From JAOPZW01 sp963707695 (lineage in GTDB: Bacteria > Actinomycetota > Thermoleophilia > Solirubrobacterales > Solirubrobacteraceae): DNA of 64,000 nucleotides. Positions 42,719 through 51,836 of this stretch are shown here, piece by piece; position 1 is the stretch's first letter, and each line of letters starts with the position of its first letter. Location: assembly GCA_963707695.1 (NCBI GenBank), contig CAVPQY010000003.1:930001-994000 (forward strand). Direction: 5' to 3'. Below the pieces are notes generated by a model. It had not been told where the DNA came from. It did not search any database and saw only the letters and a program-made list of their open reading frames with translations. The position numbers and the translations under genes are program-made.

Positions 42719-44713
42719 ATGACCGCCGCCGACATCGACCAGCGCTCGATCGACACGATCCGCACCCTCGCGATGGACGCGGTGCAGGCCGCCAACAGCG
42801 GTCACCCCGGCCTGCCGCTGGCGATGGCCCCGACCGCGTACCTGCTCTTCGCGCGGATCATGGAGCACGACCCCGCCGACCCCCAGTGGCCGGACCGCGA
42901 TCGCTTCGTGCTCAGCGCCGGCCACGGGTCCATGCTCCTCTACGCCGCGCTGCACCTCTCGGGCTACGACCTGCCGCTCGACGAGCTCAAGCGCTTCCGC
43001 CAATGGGGGTCGCTGACCCCGGGCCACCCCGAGCGCGACAAGGTCCACGTGACGCCCGGCGTCGAGGTCACGACCGGCCCGCTCGGGCAGGGCTTCGCCA
43101 ACGGCGTCGGGATGGCGATGGCGGAGCGCTTCCTGCGCGAGCGCTACGGCGCGGAGGTCATGGACCACCACACGTTCGCGATCTGCTCCGACGGCGACCT
43201 CATGGAGGGCATCTCCCACGAGGCCGCCGCGCTGGCCGGCCACCTCGGGCTGGGCAAGATCGTCTACGTCTACGACGACAACTCGATCTCGCTCGACGGA
43301 CCGACCGAGTGGTCGTACTCCGACGACGTCACGCAGCGCTTCCAGGCCTACGGCTGGCAGGTCGTCGAGGTCGGCGACGCCAACGAGCTGCCCGAGCTCG
43401 AGCGGGCCATCGACGCCGGGATGAAGGAGACGCAGCGCCCGACGCTCGTCCGCGTCCGCTCCATCATCGGCTGGCCCTCGCCCGAGATGGGGACCTCCGA
43501 CGTGCACGGCAAGGCGCTGGGCGAGGAGAACGTCCGCGCCACGAAGGAGCGCCTGGGCTGGGACCCGGACGAGCACTTCGTCGTCCCCGACGACGTCCGC
43601 GAGCACGTCGACCAGCATGCCCGCGGCGCCGCGCTGCACAGCGAGTGGAACCTGCGCTTCGACGCCTGGCGCTCGACGCACGGGAAGATGGCCGAGGAGT
43701 GGGACCTGGCCTGGGCCGGCAAGCCCTACCCCTCGCTGGCCGACGCCCTGACGGACGTGGACTGGGGGAAGGACAAGCTCGCCACCCGCAACGCCGGCCA
43801 GAAGGCGATGGCCGCCTTCGCCGACAGCGTGCCGACGATGGTCGGCGGCGCCGCCGACCTCTCCGAGTCCACGAAGACGGAGTTCCCGGGCGGCGACGCC
43901 CAGCGCTACACCCGGGCGAAGGCCGGCCGCAACGTGTTCTTCGGCGTGCGCGAGCACGGCATGGGCGGCGCGGTCAACGGCATGGCCGCCCACGGCGGCA
44001 TCGTCCGCCCGTACGGCTCGACCTTCCTGCAGTTCGCCGACTACATGCGCGGGTCGGTGCGCCTGTCGGCGCTGACCGGCCTGCAGGTCGCGTGGGTCTA
44101 CACGCACGACTCCGTGGCCCTGGGCGAGGACGGACCGACGCACCAGCCCGTCGAGCACGTCATGGCGCTGCGGGCGATCCCGGAGCTCGTCGTGCTGCGA
44201 CCCGCCGACGCGAACGAGACGGCGGCGGCCTGGCTCACGACGCTGCGCGACGTCGAGGGCCCCGTGGCCTTCGCGCTCTCACGCCAGGACCTGCCGGTCC
44301 TCGCCGACGCCGACGCCGACGGCGTCGCCCGCGGCGCCTACGTCCTGCGCGACGCCGACGACCCGCAGGTCGTGCTGGTCGGCACCGGCGCCGAGGTCCA
44401 CACCGCGCTCGGCGCGGCCGACCTGCTGGCCGGCGACGGCGTCCGCGCGCGCGTCGTCTCCATGCCGAGCTGGGAGCTCTTCGAGGCCCAGGACGAGGCC
44501 TACCGCGACGAGGTGCTGCTGCCGACGCTGCCCTCCGTGTCGGTCGAGGCCGGCATCTCGCTCGGCTGGGACCGCTGGGTCGACCGCAGCGTCGCGATCG
44601 ACCGCTTCGGGGCCTCCGCGCCCGGGACCGAGGTCCTCGAGCGGCTGGGCATCACGCCCGAGCACGTCGCGGACGTCGTCCGCGAGGTGCTGGCGGTGGG
44701 GCAGGAGGCCTAG
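42719..44713 (+). CDS. tkt: Transketolase
   Basis: A 664-residue full-length transketolase of the pentose phosphate and Calvin-type pathways, moving two-carbon units between ketoses and aldoses with thiamine diphosphate. Seen are DAVQAANSGHPGLPLAMAP, HGSMLLYAALHLSGYDLPLDELKRFRQWGSLTPGHPE, GPLGQGFANGVGMAMAE, the ThDP motif GDLMEGISHEAAALAGHLGLGKIVYVYDDN, the pyrimidine-binding domain with GGAADLSESTKT and GVREHGMGGAVNGMAAHGG, and THDSVALGEDGPTHQPVEH. The C-terminal domain ends GITPEHVADVVREVLA. The start codon is preceded by GATAGTAC, a weak -10-like sequence, with no Shine-Dalgarno. It ends two bases from the convergent P450 stop. The downstream xylulokinase would feed it xylulose 5-phosphate. 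Confidence 0.95.
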   Translation: MTAADIDQRSIDTIRTLAMDAVQAANSGHPGLPLAMAPTAYLLFARIMEHDPADPQWPDRDRFVLSAGHGSMLLYAALHLSGYDLPLDELKRFRQWGSLTPGHPERDKVHVTPGVEVTTGPLGQGFANGVGMAMAERFLRERYGAEVMDHHTFAICSDGDLMEGISHEAAALAGHLGLGKIVYVYDDNSISLDGPTEWSYSDDVTQRFQAYGWQVVEVGDANELPELERAIDAGMKETQRPTLVRVRSIIGWPSPEMGTSDVHGKALGEENVRATKERLGWDPDEHFVVPDDVREHVDQHARGAALHSEWNLRFDAWRSTHGKMAEEWDLAWAGKPYPSLADALTDVDWGKDKLATRNAGQKAMAAFADSVPTMVGGAADLSESTKTEFPGGDAQRYTRAKAGRNVFFGVREHGMGGAVNGMAAHGGIVRPYGSTFLQFADYMRGSVRLSALTGLQVAWVYTHDSVALGEDGPTHQPVEHVMALRAIPELVVLRPADANETAAAWLTTLRDVEGPVAFALSRQDLPVLADADADGVARGAYVLRDADDPQVVLVGTGAEVHTALGAADLLAGDGVRARVVSMPSWELFEAQDEAYRDEVLLPTLPSVSVEAGISLGWDRWVDRSVAIDRFGASAPGTEVLERLGITPEHVADVVREVLAVGQEA

Positions 44714-44715
44714 CG

Positions 44716-46176
44716 CTAGACGCCGTACCCGTCGCCGGTCGCCGGCGTGCGGGCGTCGAGGACGACCTTCGTCCCGTGCTGGGGGATCATCGTCACGTTG
44801 CGGTGGCGCGCACGCTCGGGCCGGGGGTCGGGCGCGTGCAGGTCGGTGCGCCGCGCGATCGCGCGCAGCACGACGCGCTGCTCGGCCATGGCCAGCGCCG
44901 CGCCCAGGCAGCGGCGGATGCCGCCCCCGAACGGGATCCAGGTGTACGTCCCCGGCTTGTGGCCGACGAAGCGCTCGGGCCGGAACGCGAACGGGTCGGG
45001 GTAGACGTCGGGGCGGTGGTGGACCAGCGCGATGGACATGAGCACGGGCGTGTCGGGCGGAAGCCGGAACTCGCCGAGCTGCCACGGCACCGTGACCCGC
45101 CGGCCGATGATCGGGATCACCGGGCGCGCCCGCATGCCCTCGTGGACCGTCGCCTCGACGTAGCCGTCGGCGTCGTCCTCCGAGCGGGCGACGTCGCGCA
45201 GGCGGTCGTAGGCCTCCGGCGTGCGCAGGAGGCGCTCGAAGGTCCACGCCAGCGAGTTGGCCGTCGTCTCGTGGCCGGCGAGGACGAGCGTCAGGAGCTC
45301 GTCGCGGAGCTCCTGGTCGGTGAGCGCCTCGCCCTCCTCGGTGCGGGCGTCGAGCAGCAGGGAGAGGATGTCGTGGCGCTGGTCGTGCGCGGCGTCCGCG
45401 CGGCGCTCCGCGATGACGGCGTACGTCGCGCGGTCGAGCGGGGCGAGGACGGCCTTGACGATCCCGACGGGCTCGTCGTTGCCGAGGTTGAAGAGCTCGG
45501 CGACCTTCGAGCCGGGCAGCATCGACTGGGCCAGCACGCGGCGGGTCGCGCGGCGCAGGTCGAACTCCGGGGTGCCCGGGGTCGGCTTGGCCTCGATGCC
45601 GAAGATCCCGGCCATGATCACGTCGAGCGTGATGGCCTGCATGCGCGGCGCGAGCGCGAACGGCTTCCCGACGGGCCAGCCGTCGATCTCGCGGTCGGCG
45701 GCCTCGGCGATCATCTGCGCGTACCGCGCGACGGCCTCGCCGTGGAAGGGCGGCAGGAGGAGCTTGCGCTGGCGCAGGTGGCGCGGGCCGATCGCGGTCA
45801 GGACCGAGTTCGGGCCGACGATCGGCCGCAGCGGCGACTCGCCGGTGAGCGAGGGCGCGTGCCCCGGCTTGGCCGTGAAGAGCGACTTGACGTGGTCGGG
45901 GTGGCTCGTGACGACGACGTGCTCGTCGCGCAGCATGGTGCGCATCCGGAACGGGTCGCCGAGCTCGCGCTGGGCGCGGAAGACGAACGAGAGCTGCCTG
46001 GTGCTGAAGCGCACGGTCTGGACCGGGCGCGGCCACGGGACCGCGGGCGGGAGGCGCACCGGCGCCCCGTCGTCGGGCGCGGGGCCGGCGGGCGACGGCG
46101 ACGGGGCGGTCTCGGCGAACGGGGAGGGCGGCGCCGGAGGGGACTGGGGGCGCTCGGGGGCGGCGGTCTCGGACAT
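44716..46176 (-). CDS. Cytochrome P450
   Basis: A 486-residue soluble P450. The I-helix oxygen-activation motif is LVLAGHETTANSLAW, the ExxR is in VEATVHEGMRARPVIPIIGR, and the haem-binding loop is IPFGGGIRRCLGAALAMAEQRV with the proximal cysteine. The meander region has HRPDVYPDPFAFRPERFV. An unusual proline/serine/alanine-rich N-terminal 45 residues precede PWPRPVQTVRFSTRQLSFVFRAQRELGDPFRM. Partner reductase and substrate are not encoded next to it. A GGAGG five bases before the ATG gives a conventional ribosome site, and a perfect 15-bp palindrome lies about 50 bases upstream, so expression is probably controlled by a dimeric repressor. Confidence 0.93.
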   Translation of the reverse strand: MSETAAPERPQSPPAPPSPFAETAPSPSPAGPAPDDGAPVRLPPAVPWPRPVQTVRFSTRQLSFVFRAQRELGDPFRMRTMLRDEHVVVTSHPDHVKSLFTAKPGHAPSLTGESPLRPIVGPNSVLTAIGPRHLRQRKLLLPPFHGEAVARYAQMIAEAADREIDGWPVGKPFALAPRMQAITLDVIMAGIFGIEAKPTPGTPEFDLRRATRRVLAQSMLPGSKVAELFNLGNDEPVGIVKAVLAPLDRATYAVIAERRADAAHDQRHDILSLLLDARTEEGEALTDQELRDELLTLVLAGHETTANSLAWTFERLLRTPEAYDRLRDVARSEDDADGYVEATVHEGMRARPVIPIIGRRVTVPWQLGEFRLPPDTPVLMSIALVHHRPDVYPDPFAFRPERFVGHKPGTYTWIPFGGGIRRCLGAALAMAEQRVVLRAIARRTDLHAPDPRPERARHRNVTMIPQHGTKVVLDARTPATGDGYGV

Positions 46177-46224
46177 GGGGACCTCCAGTGGTCGGGTCGC
46201 GGCGGTACCCGCCGGGCGTCGTTA

Positions 46225-46239
46225 TTGAACCACGTTCAA
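46225..46239. promoter_or_regulatory. Operator-like palindrome upstream of the P450 gene
   Basis: TTGAAC-CAC-GTTCAA is a perfect inverted repeat with a three-base centre, AT-rich against very GC-rich surroundings. It lies 49 bases upstream of the P450 ATG and 57 bases past the stop of the same-strand transglycosylase gene. Size and form fit TetR-type operators. No regulator gene is adjacent. Confidence 0.65.
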
Positions 46240-46295
46240 CCGGGTGCGGGCCGTTGTGTGCGCTCCGTCACGGACGCGCCGCGCGGCGCCTGGCG

Positions 46296-47660
46296 TCACC
46301 TGCGCAGGAGCTCGGCCGCCCGCGCGGCCACGGTGACGCGGAGCGTGTCGCGATGGCGCTCCCAGGCCACGAGGTCGAGCGCGGTCAGGCGGTCGAGGAG
46401 GAACTGCAGCGCCTGGGCCTGCGCGGGCGTGCGGTAGCGGCGGGCCAGCACGAAGGTCCAGCCCGTCGGCTCGGTCACGAGGCTGCTCGTGACCGTGAGC
46501 GGCGCGGTGCGGCCGATGGCGCGCGCACCGTCGCCGATGAGCCGCAGCACGGCGAGGGCCTCGGGGCGCAGCGCCCGCAGGCCGGCGTCGGCGACGGGCG
46601 GCCCGCCCTGGCGCAGGCCGTGCGCGGCGAGGTCCGGCCGGGTGACCGCCACGAGCGTGCCGGCGCCGAGCGCGTCGCGGGCGGCGCTCGCGTCGTCGAA
46701 CGTCGGCGTGCTGCGGCCGGGCGGGTGCAGGACGAGCGCGCCCGAGTCGGCCTGGACGTGCAGGCGCTCGAGGCGCAGCAGCTCGCCGGGGTCGTCGCGC
46801 AGCAGCCGCAGGACGTCGCGCGCGGCGCCGATGCGCCACAGGTAGGTCGAGGAGTCGTCCCCCAGCGCGGCGAGCGTGCGCCAGGCGGCCGCGTGGCGCA
46901 GCGGGGAGCTGTCGAAGAAGAGCTGCGCGTACGGGACGTCCCGGTCGCCGTAGCGGTCCAGCGCCGTCTGGAGGTTGCCGACGCCCATGTGGTAGGCGGC
47001 GACCGCGAGGTCGTCGCGGCCGCCGAGCCGGCTGCGCGCGAAGTCGAGGTAGCGCCCCGTCGCCTCGAGCGCCTTGGCCGGGTCGAAGCGCTCGTCGACC
47101 TGCCGCCGCCGCGCCCGCAGGCGGGCGGCCGCCCGCGGCGGGACGCCGCGGTCCAGGCGGCGCGTGAGGCGGGTGCTCGCCGCGACGTCGACCTTCAGCG
47201 CCAGGAGGTTGCCGCCGGTCTCGGCGAGGATCTGCGTGAGGCCGACCGCCCCGTGCAGGTCGTTCGACGCCCGCGCGTCGGGGCGCCCGGCGGACTCGAG
47301 CAGGACGAGCGCCTCGAGCGTCGCCGGGTCGACGTGGTGGCGGGCGGCCACGCGGTCGACGACGGGCCGCCAGCGGGCGGTGCGCCGGGCGGACGCGGTC
47401 GCGCCGCCGGGGCTCTTCGCGTAGAGGACGTGGCTCAGCCCGGCGGCGGCGCGCGCCGTGAGTTCGGCCTGCCGGCTGGGCGCGTACGCGAGCGCCTCCA
47501 GGCCGGCGGCGCGCAGCTCGCGCGGGACGGGCGCCGGGGTCGCCGGGTCGCCGCCACGCCCGGCCAGCAGGCCGGCGACGAGCGCGCCCAGGGCGAGGAG
47601 CGCCAGCGCCAGGCGGCGCTGCCGCGGGGCGCGCGCGAAGGGCGGGGAGGAGGCGGCCAC
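46296..47660 (-). CDS. SLT-type lytic transglycosylase, membrane anchored
   Basis: A 454-residue protein. An N-terminal helix (RRLALALLALGALVAGLLAG) anchors or exports it. The SLT domain (about 100-270) contains VAARHHVDPATLEALVLLESAGRPDARASNDLHGAVGLTQILAE, where E in LLESAGRP is the catalytic acid, and AVAAYHMGVGNLQTALDRYGDRD, the family's A-Y-N/H-x-G motif. It would cleave the MurNAc-GlcNAc bond of peptidoglycan. The C-terminal 180 residues include SGALVLHPPGRSTPTFDDASAARDAL and a segment TAPLTVTSSLVTEPTGWTFVLARRY that resembles an extra substrate-binding domain but was not identified. It reads toward the P450 gene on the same strand. Confidence 0.85.
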   Translation of the reverse strand: MAASSPPFARAPRQRRLALALLALGALVAGLLAGRGGDPATPAPVPRELRAAGLEALAYAPSRQAELTARAAAGLSHVLYAKSPGGATASARRTARWRPVVDRVAARHHVDPATLEALVLLESAGRPDARASNDLHGAVGLTQILAETGGNLLALKVDVAASTRLTRRLDRGVPPRAAARLRARRRQVDERFDPAKALEATGRYLDFARSRLGGRDDLAVAAYHMGVGNLQTALDRYGDRDVPYAQLFFDSSPLRHAAAWRTLAALGDDSSTYLWRIGAARDVLRLLRDDPGELLRLERLHVQADSGALVLHPPGRSTPTFDDASAARDALGAGTLVAVTRPDLAAHGLRQGGPPVADAGLRALRPEALAVLRLIGDGARAIGRTAPLTVTSSLVTEPTGWTFVLARRYRTPAQAQALQFLLDRLTALDLVAWERHRDTLRVTVAARAAELLRR

Positions 47661-47737
47661 CGCCCTCAGCGAAGCAGATCGGCGCTCGGCGCCGCCCCGG
47701 GGCTGCGCGGCCGGGCCGCGGTCGCGGCGTCCGCCGG

Positions 47738-47743
47738 TAGGCT
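47738..47743 (+). promoter_or_regulatory. TANNNT -10 box of the LLM oxidoreductase gene
   Basis: TAGGCT, six bases before the GTG at 47750, with no ribosome-binding site; it fixes the start of a leaderless message. Confidence 0.55.
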
Positions 47744-47749
47744 CGCCCC

Positions 47750-48520
47750 GTGCCGGTCCGCCGCGGGATCTTCGTCGCCCCCTTCGACGAGCTCGCCGAT
47801 CCGCGGCGGCTCGCCGCGCTGGCGGCCCGCGCCGAGGCGCGCGGCTGGGACGGCGTCTTCCTCTGGGACCACGTGTCCTACGACGCCCCCGTCCGCGCGG
47901 TGCTCGACCCGTGGGTCGCGCTGGCCGCGATCGCCGTCGCGACCGAGCGCGTGGTCCTCGGCCCGCTCGTCACCCCGCTGGCGCGCCGCCGCGTCCAGAA
48001 GCTCGCGCGCGAGACCGCCACGCTCGACCTGCTCAGCGGCGGCCGCCTCGTCCTCGGCGCGGGGCTCGGCGGCGACCGCGGCGGCGAGCTGTCGGCCTGG
48101 GGCGAAGAGCAGGACCCCAGGGCCCGCGCCGCGCTGCTCGACGACGGCCTGACCCGGCTGGACGAGCTGTGGGGCGGCGGCTTCGAGCCGCGCCCGGTCG
48201 TCTCGGCGGCCCGCCCGCGCATCCCGGTCTGGCTCGCCGCCCGCTGGCCCAACCGCCGGCCGGTGGCGCGCGCCGCGCGCTGGGACGGCGTCTTCCCCAT
48301 CGACCTCGAGCCGGCGGCCCTCGCCGAGCTCGTCGGCGAGCTGCGCGAGCTGCGGGGCGGGTCCCTCGACGGCTTCGACGTCGTCGTCACGAACCGGCCG
48401 GGCACCGACCTCGCGCCCTGGGCCGCCGCCGGGGCGACCTGGTGCCTGACGGGCTGGGGCCCGCAGCCGCCGGCCGCAGAGGTCGAGGCGGTCGTCGAGG
48501 CCGGCCCGGACGCCGCGTGA
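47750..48520 (+). CDS. LLM-class flavin-dependent oxidoreductase
   Basis: A 256-residue luciferase-like monooxygenase-fold protein using FMN or F420. It shows RGIFVAPFDELADPRRLAALAARAEARGWDGVFLWDHVSYDAP, LDPWVALAAIAVATERVVLGPLVTPLARRRVQKLARETATLDLLSGGRLVLGAGLGGD and a C-terminal barrel end VVTNRPGTDLAPWAAAGATWCLTGWGP. It is somewhat shorter than typical LLM enzymes (about 290-340 residues), mainly in the insertion region. The substrate is unknown. It is coupled to the xylulokinase gene by a 4-bp overlap. Confidence 0.88.
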   Translation: MPVRRGIFVAPFDELADPRRLAALAARAEARGWDGVFLWDHVSYDAPVRAVLDPWVALAAIAVATERVVLGPLVTPLARRRVQKLARETATLDLLSGGRLVLGAGLGGDRGGELSAWGEEQDPRARAALLDDGLTRLDELWGGGFEPRPVVSAARPRIPVWLAARWPNRRPVARAARWDGVFPIDLEPAALAELVGELRELRGGSLDGFDVVVTNRPGTDLAPWAAAGATWCLTGWGPQPPAAEVEAVVEAGPDAA

Positions 48521-50017
48521 GCGTCCTCCTCGGCCTCGACGTCGGCACCGGCGGGACGCGGGCCGTGGCGGTGCGGGAGGACGGCGACCTCGTCGCCGAG
48601 GCGACGGCGTCGTACCCGCTCGCGACGCCGCGACCCGGCTGGACCGAGCAGGACCCCGCCGCCTGGTGGGCCGCGGCGCAGGAGGTGCTCGGTCGCCTCG
48701 CGGCCGAGGTCGGTCGCGACGAGGTCGCCGGGCTCGGCCTGACCGGGCAGATGCACGGCTCGGTCTTCCTCGACGACCGCGACGAGGTCCTGCGCCCGGC
48801 GCTGCTGTGGAACGACCAGCGCACCGCCGCGCAGTGCGCGTGGATCACCGAGCGCGTCGGCGCGGCGCGCCTGCTCGAGGTCGCGGGCAACCCGGCCCTC
48901 ACCGGCTTCCAGGCGCCGAAGGTGCGCTGGCTGCATCGACGAGGAGCCCGCGGTGGCGGCGCGCGTCCGCACCGTGCTGCTGCCGAAGGACTTCGTGCGG
49001 CTGCGCCTGACCGGCGAGCGCGCCACGGACGCCTCGGACGCGTCCGGGACGCTGCTGCTCGACGTGCGGGCGCGGGACTGGTCCGGCGAGCTGCTGGAGG
49101 CGCTCGAGATCCCGCGTGCGTGGCTGCCCGACGTGCGCGAGGGCACCGAGCAGGCCGGGGCACTGCGCGACGACGTGGCCGACGCGCTCGGGCTCCGGCG
49201 CGGCCTCCCGGTCGCCGCGGGCGGGGGCGACAACGCGGCCGCGGCGGTCGGCGTGGGCGTCGTGGCCGAGGGCCTCGTGTCCTCGTCGATCGGCACGAGC
49301 GGGGTCCTGTTCGCGCACCGCGACGCCTTCACCCCCGATCCGTCGGGCCGCGTGCACGCGTTCTGCCACGCGGTGCCCGGGGCGTTCCACCTCATGGCGG
49401 TGACGCTGGCCGCCGGCGGGTCGCTGGCCTGGTGGCGCGCGCGGATCGGCGCCGGCGCGTCCTACGACGAGCTCGTCGCGGAGGCCGCCGCAGTCCCGCC
49501 GGGCGCCGAGGGCCTCGTCTTCCTGCCCTACCTCAGCGGCGAGCGCACGCCGCACCTCGACCCGCGCGCCCGCGGGGCGTTCGTCGGGCTCGCGCTCCAC
49601 CACACGCGCGGCCACCTGACGCGCGCGGTCATGGAGGGCGTCGCGTTCTCGCTGCGCGACGGCCTGGAGGTCATGCGCGGGCTCGGCACGGACGACCGGG
49701 ACCTGCGCGCCGTCGGGGGCGGGGCGCGCTCGGAGCTGTGGCGGCAGCTCCAGGCCGACGTGCTCGGCCGCCCGGTCCGCCGCACCACCGTCGACGAGGG
49801 CCCCGCCTACGGCGCCGCGCTGCTCGGGGGCGTGGCCGCGGGCGTCTTCGCCGACGCGCGCGACGCGACGTCCCGGGTCCGCCTCCGCGACGAGGTCACC
49901 GAGCCCGACCCGGCCCGGGCCCGGCGCTACCACGACCGGCACGCGCTCTACGACGCGCTGTACGCGCCCCTGCGCGACGCGCTGCACGCGCTCGCCGACG
50001 ACGCCGCGACCGGCTGA
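48517..50017 (+). CDS. xylB: Xylulokinase, FGGY family (one frame break near 48934)
   Basis: Repaired, it encodes about 500 residues, the usual xylulokinase length. The N-terminal ATPase fold has LLGLDVGTGGTRAVAV, EQDPAAWWAAAQEVLG, GLGLTGQMHGSVFLDDRDEVLRPALLWNDQRT (substrate region) and LTGFQAPKVRWL before the break. After it come VLLPKDFVRLRLTGERATDASDASGTLLLDV, the catalytic base region VAAGGGDNAAAAVGVGVV, GLVFLPYLSGERTPHLDPRARGAFVGL and the C-terminal ATP loop LRAVGGGARSELWRQLQADVLGRPV. It phosphorylates D-xylulose for entry into the pentose phosphate pathway. The break removes one GC from a GCGC context (L-R-I-D-E restored). Confidence 0.88.
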
Positions 50018-50099
50018 GCGCGACCTCGAGCTGTCGGCGGTCCGCCCCGGACGTCGGCCCGACCACGACGTTGCGCCGGAGCGGGAGACTGTTCCGGTC

Positions 50100-50609
50100 A
50101 TGCGGCTGCTCTCGGTCAACGTCGGTCGGCCCCGCGAGGTCGACTGGCGCGGACGCACGGTCCGCACGTCGATCTGGAAGTCGGCGGTCGCCGACCGCCG
50201 GTGGGTCGGCCCGCTCAACGTCGCAGGCGACGCGCAGGCCGACCTGCGCGCGCACGGCGGCGAGCACCGCGCGGTCTACGTCTACGACACCTCCGCCTAC
50301 CGCCACTGGGAGCGGGAGCTCGGCCGCGACGACTTCGTCCCCGGCCAGTTCGGCGAGAACTTCACGGTGGAGGGCCTGCCCGACGACGAGGTGTGCGTCG
50401 GGGACCGCTACCGGATCGGCGGGGCGCTCGTCGAGGTCACCCAGCCCCGGGTGACGTGCCACAAGGTCGGGATCCGGCTGGGGGAGCCGCGGATGCCGGC
50501 GCTCCTCTACGCGCACGGCCGGCCCGGCTTCTACCTGCGCGTGCTCGAGGAGGGCGAGGTCGGCGCCGGCGACGGATCGAGCGCGTGGCGGTCGGTCCCG
50601 GGGCGATGA
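50100..50609 (+). CDS. MOSC-domain protein (YiiM-like)
   Basis: A 169-residue protein consisting of a MOSC beta-barrel: MRLLSVNVGRPREVDWRGRTVRTSIWKSAV, VGPLNVAGDAQADLRAHGGEHRAVYVYDTSAYRHWERELGRDDFVPGQFGENFTVEGLPDDEVCVGDRYRIG, and TQPRVTCHKVGIRLGEP with the conserved cysteine (CHK) that in this family can bind a molybdenum or sulfur group. YiiM-type proteins reduce N-hydroxylated compounds with the molybdenum cofactor. The downstream gene, overlapping by 4 bp, encodes a flavodoxin-reductase-like protein with a 2Fe-2S domain, the natural electron supplier. Confidence 0.9.
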   Translation: MRLLSVNVGRPREVDWRGRTVRTSIWKSAVADRRWVGPLNVAGDAQADLRAHGGEHRAVYVYDTSAYRHWERELGRDDFVPGQFGENFTVEGLPDDEVCVGDRYRIGGALVEVTQPRVTCHKVGIRLGEPRMPALLYAHGRPGFYLRVLEEGEVGAGDGSSAWRSVPGR

Positions 50610-51836
50610 CCGTGCGCGAGGTCAGCGCGCTCCTCTACCTCCCCGGCAAGACGCGGCGCGGGCTCGAGCGCGCGCTCGCGATCCCCGCGCTGCCGGAGGG
50701 CTGGCGGCACTCGTTCCGGGCGCTGCTCGAGCAGCTCGAGGACGGCGCGAGCGGCAACCGCGGCCTCGCGCCGCCGAGCGGCGGCCCGCCCGCGTGGACG
50801 GGGCTGCGGCCGTTCCGGATCGCGGCGGTCCACCGCGAGACGCCGTCGATCGCCTCGTTCGAGCTCGAGCCGGTCGACGGCCGCCGCCTGCCGCCCTTCC
50901 GCCCCGGGCAGTTCCTGACCGTCCGCGTGCGACCGGCCGGGGCGCCGCGCGCGCTGCTGCGCAGCTTCTCGCTCTCGGCCGCGCCGGACCCGCGCCGCTA
51001 CCGCCTCAGCGTCAAGCGCGAGCCCGGCGGCGCGGTGAGCTCGCACCTGCACGACCACGCCGCGCCCGGCGACGTGCTCGAGGCCGGCGCCCCGCGCGGG
51101 ACCTTCACGCTCGCCGCGGGGACGGGGCCGGTCGCCCTCCTCAGCGCCGGCGTCGGCGCGACGCCCGTGCTCGCCATGCTCGCGAGCCTCGCCGCGGCGG
51201 GTGACGAGCGCGAGGTCTGGTGGGTCCACGGCGCCCGCAACCGCGCGGAGCACGCGTTCGCCGACGAGGCCCGTCGCCACCTCGCGGCCCTGCCCCGCGC
51301 GCGGTCGCACATCCGCTTCAGCCGCCCCGCGGCGACGGACCTGCCGGGCCGGGACTTCGACGCCGCGGGCCGGGTGACCCCGGAGGTGCGTGGAGGACCT
51401 CGGCGTCCCGCTCGCCGCGGACTGGTTCCTGTGCGGCCCGACGGCGTGGATGCGCGACCTCGGCGCCGCGCTCCTCACCGCGGGCGTCGCGCCGGAGCGG
51501 CTGCACACCGAGGTCTTCGGGTCGGAGCCGCTCGCCGGGGCGGAGCGCCCGCCCCACCCGCCGGCGGGTGGGCCGGGCACCGGCCCGGAGGTCGCCTTCA
51601 CCACCTCGGGCCTGACCGTGCGCTGGGACCCGGCCTACGGGAGCCTGCTCGAGCTGGCGGAGGCGTGCGACGTCCCGGCGGCGTGGTCCTGCCGCACCGG
51701 CGTCTGCCACACCTGCGAGTGCGGCCTGGTCGACGGCGAGGTCGACTACCTCCCGGACCCGCTCGATCCGCCCGAGGACGGACGCGCGCTGGTCTGCTGC
51801 GCGCGTCCGCTCTCGGACGTCGCGCTCGCGCTCTGA
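50606..51836 (+). CDS. Ferredoxin reductase-like protein with C-terminal 2Fe-2S ferredoxin (one frame break near 51389)
   Basis: Repaired, it is about 410 residues. An N-terminal helical segment (SALLYLPGKTRRGLERALAIPALPEGWRHSFRALLEQL) precedes the FAD-binding barrel (FRIAAVHRETPSIASFELEPVDG; PGQFLTVRV; LLRSFSLSAAPD, the RxxS flavin motif). The NAD domain follows (PVALLSAGVGATPVLAMLASLAAAG; VEDLGVPLAADWFLCGPTAWMRDL). The C-terminal plant-type ferredoxin has AAWSCRTGVCHTCECGLVDG and a final LVCCARP, giving the four cysteines. This is the electron-transfer half of MOSC-reductase systems that are often one fused protein elsewhere. Its 3' end overlaps the convergent sigma-factor gene by 91 bp. 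Confidence 0.86.

Noticed and set aside
46200..46240. A sigma70 promoter with TTGAAC as -35 on the minus strand upstream of the P450 gene
   Set aside because: No acceptable -10 lies 16-18 bases downstream; the symmetry fits an operator better.
40660..46437. A 1925-codon plus-strand frame across several minus-strand and plus-strand genes
   Set aside because: It crosses the epimerase, aminotransferase, transketolase and P450 genes in a wrong frame and is low complexity.
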